This document shows positions 1 through 22,405 of a DNA stretch of 64,000 bases, piece after piece; position 1 is the stretch's first letter; each line of letters begins with the position of its first letter. The notes beneath the pieces were generated by a model. That model worked only from the letters and a program-made list of their open reading frames with translations. It ran no database searches and was not told the DNA's origin. Position numbers and translations under genes: made by a program. Source of the DNA: Phaeosaccion multiseriatum (lineage: Eukaryota; Ochrophyta, other classes); NCBI GenBank assembly GCA_965112735.1, contig OZ218959.1, positions 2,232,001 through 2,296,000 of the forward strand, written 5' to 3'.

Positions 1-558
1 CTTCTGGGCCGTAGCCCCCTCCAGGCTTCGGGCTTCTGGCCGCAGGCCAGCGCAGGCTTCTGGCCGCAGCCAGGCCAGTGGTCAGGCTTCAGGCTTCTCA
101 GGCTGGGAGAAAAATGGGGGACTTGGCAGGCTTTTCGCTACTTTCTGCAGGCTTCTGGCCGCAGGCCAACCGTAGGCTTCTTACTTTCGGCCGCAGGCCG
201 CCGCAGGCTTCTGCTTTATCGGGGGCCCGAGAAACCTCGCCTGGAGCCGACAGACACAAAATCGAACAAAAGTCAGCCATCCAGTCAATGGCGACCGCCC
301 TCCATACAACCAACTCGTTACTCTGGCGTTTTCAATTCCTGCTTTGCCCCCTCCTTTTGTGTGTTGATTTCCCGGACCAACTTTTTTCGTGGGTAATTAT
401 CAAGGACAGGGACACGCTTGTTGAGGAGTGTAGCGCCACTGCAAGGCTCACGAGGAAAGTTGGGCGTTTCTCTGGAAGGCTTAAGGGGCAAGAGAGGTAG
501 AAGGGTGAGAGGAGAGAACACGAGCGGCGCAGCACGTTTGTTTGTTTGCTTGTTTGAT
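1..558. repeat. Degenerate GC-rich minisatellite, then presumed 5' region of the transporter gene
   Basis: Positions 1-225 carry at least six degenerate copies of a unit close to GCAGGCTTCTGGCCGCAGG, spaced irregularly and partly truncated. The unit contains the short palindrome GGCCGCAGGCC-like core. From about 240 to 558 the sequence is not obviously repetitive. I see no coding signal there beyond open frames that lack an ATG and a family match. It probably holds the promoter and 5' leader of the transporter that follows, but no clear core promoter element is visible. Confidence 0.5.
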
Positions 559-1286
559 ATGTGTCGATCTCCGTCTGTGCCGCAAGTCGGGGCGGCATCT
601 GCTCGAGTAATGTCTGTGATAGGTCTTATGTGGGCGTCCGCGGCAGCATTGCCCAACGTCCAAGTAGAAGCAGCAGTAGTGGCAGCAGTGGGTGAGGCAA
701 AGCCTTGGAGGCAAGAGAACAGAGGGACTGTGCAAGCTTGGCAGAGGAGTGGGCGGGGTAAGAGCGAGCGAGTCTTTCCTGTATGGGGTGGGCGGCGGGT
801 ATATCCTGGTCGGGGTGCAGCAAGGAAAGATCAGCGGCAACAGCAGCAGCAACAGTCGCGAGCAAGTTCGGGAGCGACGAAGCGGAGGAGGACGAGAGCG
901 AGGAGCGTGGTCTCGGAGGGCGAAGCAACGAGGGAGACGGGGAACGATCAACCGCAGGGGCAGCCACAGGGGGTCCAAGAAGAAGAGCAACAAGAAGGAC
1001 AAGAGCAGAGCCGCCGAGTAGTACAACAGCCTAGTGACCATGCCTACACCCTGGCTCAAAGCCTCCGGGGGGGGAAGAGTGATTTCTTGTGGTTCTGGCG
1101 GAGCAGCAACCCCAAGAGCTCCGTGGCCACCTCCATTTTCAACCTCGTCAACAATGTGGCGGGGGCAGGCATGCTCACTCTCTCTGCAGGTGCGAAGCTT
1201 GCTGCTTGTGGCAAGGGGAGAGAAGAGCAGAACAGAACGTATACACAGATATAGGTGGAAGTGAGTTGGGCGGGCGGGCGGGCGGG

Positions 1287-1345
<59 letters not shown>

Positions 1346-4300
1346 GATGTTTTCGTTGTTTGTTGTTGTTGTTGTTCGTGTGGGGTGATGGTGGTGGTGT
1401 TCCACACTCTCATCTGCTGTCGTCTCTCGGGCCGTCCGTTTTTTTCAAAGCCCTCGCAAGCCAAATGCATGTCGTACATGCTCAACCAAAACCCACACTG
1501 ACCCTCCAGCCCACTCACCCATCATCAACCCCCCATCCTCCTTACTCCCTCTGTACTGCCTACCACCCACTCACCAGGCATGGCGGCAGGCACCGGCCCT
1601 CTTGCTGCACTTTGCATCTGCGTGTTCCTCGGCGTCGCCAGTGCGTACACATTCAGCCTAGTGGGGTACACCTGCCACGCCACAGGGCACAAGTCCTTCC
1701 AGAGGATGTGGGCACACGCGTTGGGCCGCAGGTACGGGGGGGTCGCAAGCAGGATGGCAGTGGATGGGGTGTCTGTGTGTGTGTGTGGGGGGGGGGGGGG
1801 GGGGGGTAAAGCGACGAATCAATGAAGAGGGGCCCCTGTCTGTCTTGGGATGACAACGTCGAGCGGATCAACCAACCAGCCACCAAACCAACTAACCAAC
1901 CAAGCAACCAACCAAGCCAACTCTCCCTCCCTTCCTCCCTCCCTCCCTCCCTCCCTCCCTCCCTGCCCTCAGGTCTGCCTGGGCCCTGGAGCTGGGCATA
2001 ACGGTGTTGTGCTTCCTAGCGGCGGTCATCTACTCGGGCATCATCGGAGACGTGTTCACGCCTCTCCTGCAGGTGAGTGAGTAGGCGGGTTGGTGGTACG
2101 TACATCTGTTCTTTGTCCACAGAAGGGCAATACTCGATATTCGGCATTCGATATTCCATGCATCCACCTCGACCCCTTGATTGATTGACAATCATGCATC
2201 ATCAATCCATTAATGTCATCATCAATCCATTAATGGGCTGGGATAATCTTGCTCGTACACATTGGACAGTGTCGACTCTTTCTATCTTATGCACTGAAAC
2301 TGAAAACGACAACCCTCCGCCTCCTTTCTGACTGTCCCCTGTCCTCTGGCCTCTGTCCACTGTCCCTCTGCACGCCCTTTGTCCTGCCCTTGTCCTGGTC
2401 AGGCGGCGGGCCTGCCGGACCGTTTCAACTACCGCAAGGTGAACATCATCACCGTAACCGTCGCGGTGCTCGCCCCACTCTCGTTCCTGCAGGACCTCAG
2501 CAGGCTTAAGGTCAGGGGGGTGGGATGGCAGTGGATGGGCTGGGTGGGATGGACGTGTTGCTGGTGCTGTTGCTGGTGGTGATGGTTGTGGTGATGGTTG
2601 TGTGGCTGTTGCTCGTGATGGTGATGGTGATGATGATCGTAATGGTGATGGTAATGGTGATGGTGGTGGTGGTGTAATGATCGTAATGGTGATGGTGATG
2701 GTGATGGTGATGATGATCGTAATGGTGATGGTAATGGTGATGGTGGTGGTGGTGGTAATGGTGGTGGTGGTGCTGCTGCTGCTGGTGACGGTGATGGTGG
2801 TGGGGGGGGTGGGGGTGGTGACGGTGGTGGTGGTGGTGGGGGGGGGGGGGGGGGGGGGTGGTGGGCCACCGCCGTGACGTGACTGGTGTCGAAGCATTGT
2901 GCTCACTTCTCTCGCCTCGTCTCTCTCTCTCTCTCTCCTCGTCTGGCCTTACTCGTTCACCCCTTCTCTTCTCTCCCCTCGTCTCCCCTCCTCTGCCCTT
3001 GCTCAGGTCACCAGCATGTTGGGCTTCGCCAGCGTGTGCTACACCGCATGCTTCATGGCACTCCGAGCCTTCGACGGAAGTTACAAACCTGGTGAGGAGG
3101 AGGACGAGGCACCCCTTCACTGCCATCCACTCTCAAGACCAGCACTTGTCCCCCCCCCCCTTCCTCCTCCTCCTCCTCCTCCTCCTCCTCCTCCTCCTCC
3201 TCCTCCTCCTCCTCCTCCTCCTCCTCCTCCTCCCCGCTCCTCCTCCTCCTCCTCCTCCTCCTCCTCCTCCTCCTCCTCCTTGCTGCCCTCCTCGACACGC
3301 AATTAAGTCGCCCATCTCATTGAACTCACCCTCCTCTCCCTTCCTCCCTGCCCGGCCTCTCCCCCCCTCATCACCTCAATCCAATCCGATTTACAGGTGG
3401 CGCATATTACCACCTCGTGGACGCAAGTTCGCAGCCTCTCTTCAGCCCGAGGTCGCTTTTTCACGTCGACAAGACAGCCCTGGTGCGTCCTTAGGTTTTT
3501 AGCACGAGTCTGGTCACTTGAGTCCTTAGCACCAGTCTGGTGACTGAAGTGGTCACACTTTCGTACACCCTTACGTAGGCAGTAAACCCCCTTATACCCA
3601 CCCTTACGTAAGCCGTAAACCCCCCGCAGATCCTGTTCAGCAACCTCGGCCTCGCCTTCATCGCGCACTACAACGCCCCCAAGTACTACAGCGAGCTCAA
3701 GGTAAGTCAACAAGTCGCCTCGTAAGTCAGTAAGTAAGTACTTAGTAAGTCAGTAAGTAAGGGGGCCTTTAAAGAAGAGTGATGAGACACCGAGAAGGTA
3801 GAGAGAGAGGGCACACGTATACAACAACCCTCGCAAGACGGGGAGGGAGGAACAAGTGGACAGACAGTAAGTCAGTGAAGTGGACAGACAGTAAGTCAGT
3901 GAAGTGGACAGACAGTAAGTCAGTGAAGTGGACAGACAGTAAGTCAGTGAAGTGGACAGACTGTAAGTCAGTGAAGTGGACAGACACACTAAGTCAGTGA
4001 AGTGTCTGAGCAGCCAGGACTAACAAATGCCACCCTCTTCGGCGTACTCTCCCATCTCTCCCATCTCTCTCCCTCCCCCTCTCTTCCCGCCTCTCTCCCC
4101 CCCTCCCTCTGTCCTTCTCCCCCCCTCTCTTCTCTCTCTCTCTCTCGTCTCTCTTCCTTCAGGAGGCGAGCACGAAACGCTTCAACCTGGTTGTGGCCTT
4201 CTCCTTCTCCATCCTCACCCTCATCTACGGAAGCGTCATGCTGTTGGGGTACCTCACCTTCGGCACCAACACGCAGGGAAACGTGCTTATGAACTACTAC

Positions 4301-6650
4301 AGGTTAGAGGAAGGGAAGGAGAGAAGGAAGGAAGGAAGGGAGGGAGGGAGGGAGGGAGAGAGGAACGGACGGAGGGAGGGGGGGGAAGGCAGGGAGGGAG
4401 GGACGGAGGGAGGGAGGGAGGTGGGGGAGGCAGGGAGGCAGGGAGTGAGCGAGTGAGTGAGTGAGTGAGGGAGGAAGGAAGGAAGGAAGGAAGAGTCACT
4501 CCATCACTTTCACTCACTCACTCACTCACTCACTCACGCACTCACTCACTCACACACTCACTCACTCACACACTCACTCAGAAAGCCAAGCTGACGCCTC
4601 TCATGTGTCACCTCTCACCCCCCCCCCCCCCATTCGCCCCCCCTCTCGCCCCTCTCTCAGCCACGACCCCCTTGCCGTGCTTGGGCGCTTCGCAACGGGC
4701 CTGTCCATCATCTTCGGCTTTCCCCTCACCTTCATCGGACTCCGGGACGGCTTCTCAGGTGAGTGAGTGAGTGAGTGAGTGAGTGAGTGAGTGAGTGAGT
4801 GAGTGAGTGAGTGGGTGAGTGGGTGAGTGAGTGGGTGAGTGGGTAAGTGGGTGAGTGAGTGAGTGAGTGAGTGAGTGAGTAGTGAGTGAGTGAGTGAGTG
4901 AGTGAGTGAGTGAGTGAGTGAGTGAGTGGGTGAGTGAGTGAGTGAGTGAGTGAGTGAGTGAGTGAGTGGGTGGGTGAGTGAGTGAGTGAGTGAGTGAGTG
5001 AGTGAGTGAGTGAGTGAGTGGGTGAGTGAGGGAGTGATTGAGTGAGTGAGTGAGGGAGTGATTGAGTCAGTCAGTGAGTGGGTGAGTGAGTGAGTGAGTG
5101 ATGAGAATCCCTCCCTCCAGTGTCACGAGTGTTTGGAGTGTCACGAGAACCAAAGCAAGTACTACCTAGTATTAAGTAAGTATTCGATAACAGCAGTCAG
5201 CAGTGACCACAAGCCACCTGTGCGCTCATCATCCCCCCTCTCTAGTGTCTGTCTTTCTCTCCACTTCTCTCACACTCTTTCTTCTTGCTCGCTCTCCTCT
5301 TCTCTTCTCTCATCTCTCTCTCTCCCTCTCCCCCTCCCCATCTCTCTCTCTCCCCTCCCTCCCCTCGCTTCCCCCCCCCCCCCCCCCTCCGGAATTGCTA
5401 GGCACCGCCAAGAGTATCCTTGCGTGGCGCAAGGGGTTCAACGAAGATGAGGACACCATCGAAGGTACGTACAGCCCAAGCTCCTTCAAGGCGTTAGAAC
5501 AAGGGTTGTGTAGGGCCCTTACTAAAGCCTTACTTACGGCGTTAGGGGTTGTGGTGGGCCCTTACTTAAGTCTACTTAAGGCGATAGTAGGGCCCTTACT
5601 TAAGGCGTTAGGGTTGTGTAGGGCCCTTACTAAGCCTTACTTAAGGGGTTAGGGATTGTGTGGGGCGCTTACTACCTGGATGCGACAATACCTTCTCCCT
5701 CCCTCCCTCCCTCCGTCCGTCCCTCCCTCCCTCCCTCCCTCTCTGCCTTCCTCAACACCCTCCCTCCCTCCCTCCCCCCCCCCCTCCTTTACAGGCATGT
5801 ACAACAGTTTCGTGGCTCGTTTCCTGCGGCGCTGCGGCGATGGCACTAAACGCGTGTCCCTGCTGCTGCTCGCTGCCGTGACGGTACTGGCGGTGTCTGT
5901 GGATGACATCGGATTCGTTGTGGGCCTGCAAGGTGTGGGTGTATATGTATGCGTGTGTGTATGTATGTGTGTGTGTATGTGTGTGTACGCGCCTGAGTGA
6001 GTACGTAAGTGTGCGTGTGTGTGCGTGTGTGTGGTTGTGTGTGTGCGTGTGTCAGTGTGTGCGCGTGTGTGCGTGCGTGCGTGTGTGTATGAGTGTGTGT
6101 GTATACACGCAGACTAGAGGGGCCCCAGTGTTGTGTTTTGAGGGGATGTATGTGATGTTCTTTTCCTTCTTGTAACCCACGCCTCCCCTTCCCACCACGC
6201 TTTTCTCTTACCACAACGCCCACGCACACACCCACACCCACACACACCCAAACCCACACACACACACACACACACCCACACCCACACACACACACACACA
6301 TACACACACACACCCACACACACACACACAAACACACACATACACACACACACCACGCAATCACACACACACACACACACACACACCACGCAATCACACA
6401 CACACACACAGGCTCTCTCCTCGGTGCGAGCATCTGTTACATCATCCCCTCCCTCGTGTACGTGAGGACCATGATCAAGAGGAGACGCGCCACCCGACTC
6501 ACGCGACTGAACTATGTGTTCGTCGCTTTGGGTCTATTCTTGGCGGTGTTGGGCGTCGCCATGACGGTGCACCACCATGCGAACATCCCGGACATTTTGG
6601 CGGGGTTGGGCTTTCATGGGGAGGCTGAGAAGCTCAATCTTGGGCACTAG
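559..6650 (+). CDS. Amino acid/auxin permease (AAAP, SLC38/AVT-like) transporter, 12 exons
   Basis: Multi-pass membrane transporter predicted to move amino acids, probably by H+ or Na+ coupling across the plasma or vacuolar membrane. Exons that keep phase: 559-1189, 1578-1731, 1973-2072, 2403-2510, 3007-3091, 3397-3482, 3630-3701, 4163-4302, 4661-4758, 5402-5464, 5795-5932, 6412-6650, giving about 637 residues. The family signature is the first membrane helix, [18 protein letters not shown], at the end of exon 1. Later exons encode about ten more hydrophobic helices, such as [20 protein letters not shown] in exon 8 and a final pair in exon 12. The N-terminal 180 residues are hydrophilic, Gln/Arg-rich and poorly supported. 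The start at 559 is the first in-frame ATG, but 610 is also possible. Introns are mostly CTCC, GTGA, TCC and GT repeats. Family assignment is firm; substrate and subfamily are inferred. Confidence 0.88.
1287..1347. repeat. (TTG)n microsatellite in transporter intron 1
   Basis: About twenty tandem TTG triplets follow a short GCGG run, just downstream of the exon 1 donor region. The same triplet tract recurs in other introns, near 28690-28770 and 32040-32090. It is not translated in the spliced model. Confidence 0.9.
3863..4000 (+). repeat. 24-bp tandem repeat carrying a splice-donor-like GTAAGT in each copy
   Basis: Six near-identical copies of a unit beginning GTGGACAGACAGTAAGTCAG lie in the intron between transporter exons 7 and 8. 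The real donor of this intron is GTAAGTCAACAAGTC at 3702. The repeats therefore reiterate the donor core, and further GTAAGT copies occur at 3722-3760. Confidence 0.9.
4759..5100 (+). repeat. (GTGA)n tract that begins at a splice donor
   Basis: Transporter exon 9 ends at 4758. The intron opens directly with GTGAGTGAGTGA and continues as GTGA/GTGG repeats for about 340 bp. Almost every 4-bp step recreates a GTGAGT donor consensus, so alternative donor use is possible in principle. Confidence 0.95.
5480..5665 (+). repeat. Four degenerate copies of a roughly 45-bp intronic repeat
   Basis: In the intron after transporter exon 10, the phrase GTAGGGCCCTTACTTAAG plus GGCGTTAGGG recurs with small changes, ending near 5665. 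Related TTACGTAAG-type phrases lie at 3570-3620 in an earlier intron of the same gene, so this minisatellite family is local to the locus. Confidence 0.75.
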
Positions 6651-8242
6651 GGCATTAGGGTACAAGGAGGGAGTGGAGGAAGGAGGGAGGGAGGGAGGGG
6701 GGGAGGGAGTGGAAGGAAGGAAGGAGGGGGCGAGGGGGGGAGTGGAAGGAGGGAAGGAGGGAGGGGGGGAGGGAGGGAGGGAGTGGAAGGAAGGAGGGAG
6801 GGAGGAAGGGAGTGGAAGGAGGGAAGGAGGGAGGGGGGGGGGGAGGGAGGGAGGGAGGGATGGAGGGAGGGAGGGAGGGAAGGAGGGAGGGAGGGTGGGA
6901 AGGAGGGAGGGAGGGAGGCAGTGAAGGGAGGGAGGGAGGGAGTGTATGTGCATGAGTGCGTGTGTGTGCATGAGTGAGTGAGCTCGTGAGGGACTTAAAG
7001 AGTTTGTGAGCGAGTGAGTTGAGTTAGTCGGTGAGTCAATGAGTGAGTGAGTGCGTGAGTGAGTGAGTGAATGGGTGCGTAAATCAGTATGTCAAGTGAG
7101 TCAATGAGAATGAGTGGGCGGCGAGTGAGCATGTGTGTGTGTGTGTGTGTGGCGGCTCTACCACACACACACAAAGCAGCCCTCCCTCCCTCCCTCCCTC
7201 CCTCCCTCCCTCCCTCCCTCGTGCTCCTCCACTTCCACTCCACACAACACTCTCTGCACATGTGGGTACATAAGTAATGCTACGTACTCATGTATCAAAT
7301 CATTGAGTGTTTTCATCTCTCTCATACATCGCATAAATTGGAAAGGGCACCGTCCGCCTCCGCCTGGCCTGTGATTCTTTCAATTCCGTTTTCGTAAATC
7401 AATTAATTATCGTACACATAATTAAAAGTAAAAGTAAAGCCCCCCCCTCCCCCTCCCCCCCCTCCCCCTCCTGTAGTGAGAGGGTAGCGCTGAGACAGGC
7501 ACCAGCCAACGCCTTGCTGGCTTGATGGAATGAATGAATGAATGAATGAATGATGGATGAATGAGTGAATGAATGAATGATGGATGAATGAATGAATGAA
7601 TGAATGATGGATCGATTGAGAAGGAAGGGAGCATGCTTGCCGCCTTCCCTCCCTCTCGCCATCTTCCCACCACTTGTCTACAAGTGGTGCCACTGAACAA
7701 CCGCCCATACGCCTCTGTATCTCTCCCTCTGCCCAACGTGTAGCCTTCTTCCTCACTGTAATAAACCACCCCCGTGCCCCTGTCTGTCCTTCTCCTCCCT
7801 TCTACCCTCCCTCTCCTCTCCCCCTCCCCCCCCCCTCTTACACCACCTAACCTGTGGCGGAAGTAACGGTTCTCTCCACATTGCTTCCTTCCAAGCTCTA
7901 CTTGCACGATATACTCTACCTCTACTAGGTCCAAGGGGAAACACAAAATGTCCCTCATACACAAGGGATGGTTCAACCGCACGCACGCATTCACCCATCC
8001 ATATGCCTCTGTATATGCCTCTTTACTCGGCTCCTCCTCCGAAAAGCAAGCCGCAACCTCTGACACAACAACCAACCCAACAACAAGACCCAATGACATC
8101 ATCCTCCTCCTCCTCCTCCTCTTGTTTTTTTCTTTTTTTTTCTTCTTCTCCTCCTCCTCCTCCTCCTCATCCTCATCCTCCCTATCATCACCCTCCCCCT
8201 CCTCCTCTTCCTCCTCCCTCTTCCTCCTCCTCCTCGTCACCA
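6651..8242. other. Convergent intergenic region, repeat-rich, no gene seen
   Basis: This is the 3' side of both the transporter and the NUP155 gene. It contains GGGA/GGA repeats (6660-6945), GTGA-like repeats (6970-7110), a CTCC tract (7183-7220), tandem ATGA/ATGAATGA repeats (7527-7615) and CTCCTC repeats (8100-8240). The less repetitive stretch 7620-8040 has no convincing open frame on either strand. The two 3' UTRs and polyadenylation sites presumably lie here, but I cannot place them. Confidence 0.6.
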
Positions 8243-19530
<11,288 letters not shown>

Positions 19531-19881
19531 TGCAGTGGCCCACTACCAACGTCTGTTCGCCCCCCTTTTGGTGAGGGATCTTTCAAAATTGAAAACCAGG
19601 GCTTCTTGTGGTGGCGCCGCCTCGCTCCTCCCGTCAGCCGCAGCAGGCAATATCCCCCGCAGCAGGCTCCCCGCTTCACTGCGCAGCAGAGCAGGGTAGT
19701 CCACGCCCTCTGGCGGCACGCCGTAGTCCCTCTGTTCTCCGGCCCAGTCAAAGCAATATTGCTTAGGACTGGGGAGCGTTACAGAATACAGAAATGTGTT
19801 AAGGGGGGGCGACTAGAAAAGCCTCTGCACTCACACTGCACGGGAGTGGCAGCTTTTGGTTCCATCGACTGACGGCCCAAG
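19531..19881. promoter_or_regulatory. Divergent 351-bp upstream region, NUP155 / coiled-coil gene
   Basis: The start codons at 19530 (-) and 19882 (+) face away from each other. The stretch is not repetitive, which is unusual for this window. A minus-strand frame at about 19547-19760 is open for roughly 70 codons (containing DYGVPPEGVDYPALLRSEAG) but has no clear start and no family I recognise. It may be leader sequence or an unrecognised upstream exon. No TATA box is evident. Confidence 0.5.
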
Positions 19882-21491
19882 ATGCCGATGCTAGTGGCGG
19901 CGCCGAATGAATTCCCCTTCGAGGAGCGGCCGGAGGTCGATGATATCGACCACATTATGGATAACCTCGTGACCGAGTTGGACGGGCGGAAGGTGCTGGA
20001 GAAGCCCAGGGTGAGCAAGAAGGCGATGGTGTATGCGCTCCGGCAGCAAACCACCATGTTCGGGACCCTGAAGCGAGCACAGGTGGCAAATTTTACGCTT
20101 CTCGACGACCGCAGCAGGGGCACCCAGGAAGTGGTGGAGGGGCTGCTGGAGCGCACGGCAAGGGCTGAGGTGGCAATGACCACGGCCACGGCCAAGGTTT
20201 CGAGCATGGAGAAGATCATTGGCAGACTGCAGGGTAAGCTGACGGAGATGGAGAAGGTGATCGACCTAGCGGCCGTTCTCAAGGAGCAAGTGGCGGAGTT
20301 GCAAGAGACGACAAAGGTGCAGTCAGACAATATCCGGAGCCTCCGAGCCGCAGATGCGAAGCTCGGGGACCGGGCGGGCGTACTGGAGGAGGGTATTCAG
20401 CATATTCCAGGGAGTGCTGTCTTTGTCTCGGCGAATGAGGAATCTCTTCCGGTGAGTTGGTTGGATGGAGAGGCCTACATGGATGGATTGCATCCACGCA
20501 CCTACCTCCCTCAGCGGCTCTGTAATGTCGATTGGATGCATGGTGCTGCAGTGGGCGTTTCGAGAGCACAGTAAAGTGACTCAGATAGCTGTGTCTAACC
20601 GCCCTGGATACAGTCTGTGGTTGTCGCGAAGACGAGGACGAGGGTTGGGTGAGGAATACCTCCTTCTTCTCTTTGGGCGATGGATGGCCTTCTCGCTCCA
20701 TGTCCTCCGCATCAACATTCATGTTCTGTCCAGAGTTTCTTTCCTTGCGTGTGTGTGTCCTTGTATAGGCCTGCTGATGCGCTATCTTCTTCCACCCCCT
20801 TCTGCGTCTTCCCCACACCTCCACTGAGCCTTCTTTCCCCGTCTTTCACACGCGCGCACGCTCATGAAACACGAACGAACGCGACACAGCTTCCTCTAGA
20901 CCAGATTGTCAAGGACATCAATGCGAAGGCGGACAGCACGGGTGCGACAGTAAAGAAACACACACAGACCATTCGCCTGCACACGGAGCAGATCGAGACC
21001 AAAGCAGACGAGTCTCTCAGGGGTGACGTGGTCGTCAACCGAGAGGACATTGACGAGCTCAAGGTCAAGGTAAGTGGACGGGAGGGGGGCGTGGGAAGGT
21101 GGATCATACCTTCGGCCTTGACAAGCCTGGGCACGCCTTGGCACCGCGCCAGCGGTAGCATAGGGAGAGATAGGCGCTGGCAAGCGGCGAAGGAGCATGG
21201 TCCCCACCCTGGCCTCGACACTGACCCTGGTCCGGACCCTTGAATCTACAGATGGCGGCCCAGGAGGAGGTGGACGTGCAAGAGATCAGGCGCAGTCAGC
21301 TTGACATTAGCGAGCGTCTCGATACGGCAACCGAGGAGCTCGTGTCTAAGATTGATAAGGTGTATGTGGACGAGCACGTCGAGGCCAAGTACGAGGAGAT
21401 TATCGCACACCTCCAGAAGGCACTGGTGAGTGGCGAAGGAGGGACAGAGAGAGAGAGAGCACGTACGCACACACCACACATACATACACAC

Positions 21492-21568
<77 letters not shown>

Positions 21569-22371
21569 ATCCTGCGCCGACCCCCAAATTCGTTGAATAC
21601 TACGCCGTATCATCCGTTTCGGTACGATCCACTGCCATCCCATCCCATCCCATCCCATCCCATCCCATCCCATCCCCCGCCCCCCGTCCCCAGTCCGCTA
21701 CCGAAGAGGACGAGGAGGACTTCAAACAAAGCACAAAGACGCTGCAAGATCTTGTGGAGCAGCTCAGCACCACCAAAGCCGACCGAAGAGAGTTGCTGGA
21801 ACTTCGGCAGATCATTCTTTCGCTCGACTCGAGCTCTGGAGACGGGGCGGGTTCGGGGCGGCGGAGCAGGAGCAACAGCATTGGGGGCGGCTCCATGGGA
21901 GGAGACAAGAGCGGGCTTGCCGGAGGTGAGGTTCGGGTCAGACTTGTTGGGTTTGACCCTCGTTTGTCTTCCTTGGTTTGACCCTCGCTTCTCTTCCTTG
22001 GTTTGACCCTCGCTTCTCTTCCTTGGTTTGACCCTCGCTTCCCTTCCCTTCCCTTCCCTCCCCTCTCATCCATCCCCTCCCTCTTCGCCCCGTATACCCC
22101 CAAAAATCAACCACCCCCAACCAACCCCAATCACATTCAAACCACCCCCCAACCACACCGCCAACCACCCCACCATAGCGGTCACCAGGGATGAGCTCTT
22201 CAATCTTCTGGAGGAGAAGGCCGACAAGAAGGAGTTAGAGCGACGCCTCCTCAGCATGGTCAAGTCCATGCACAGCTCGTCGGCGCCAGGGGGGACGCCG
22301 GCCACCCGAGGAGGTGAGTTGGGAGGGAACACGCACGCACACACACACGCACGCACACACACACACATACA

Positions 22372-22405
<34 letters not shown>

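Noticed and set aside
3863-4000. 24-bp direct repeats resembling a CRISPR array or iteron origin
   Set aside because: Contiguous tandem copies inside an intron, with no spacers and no replication-associated gene.
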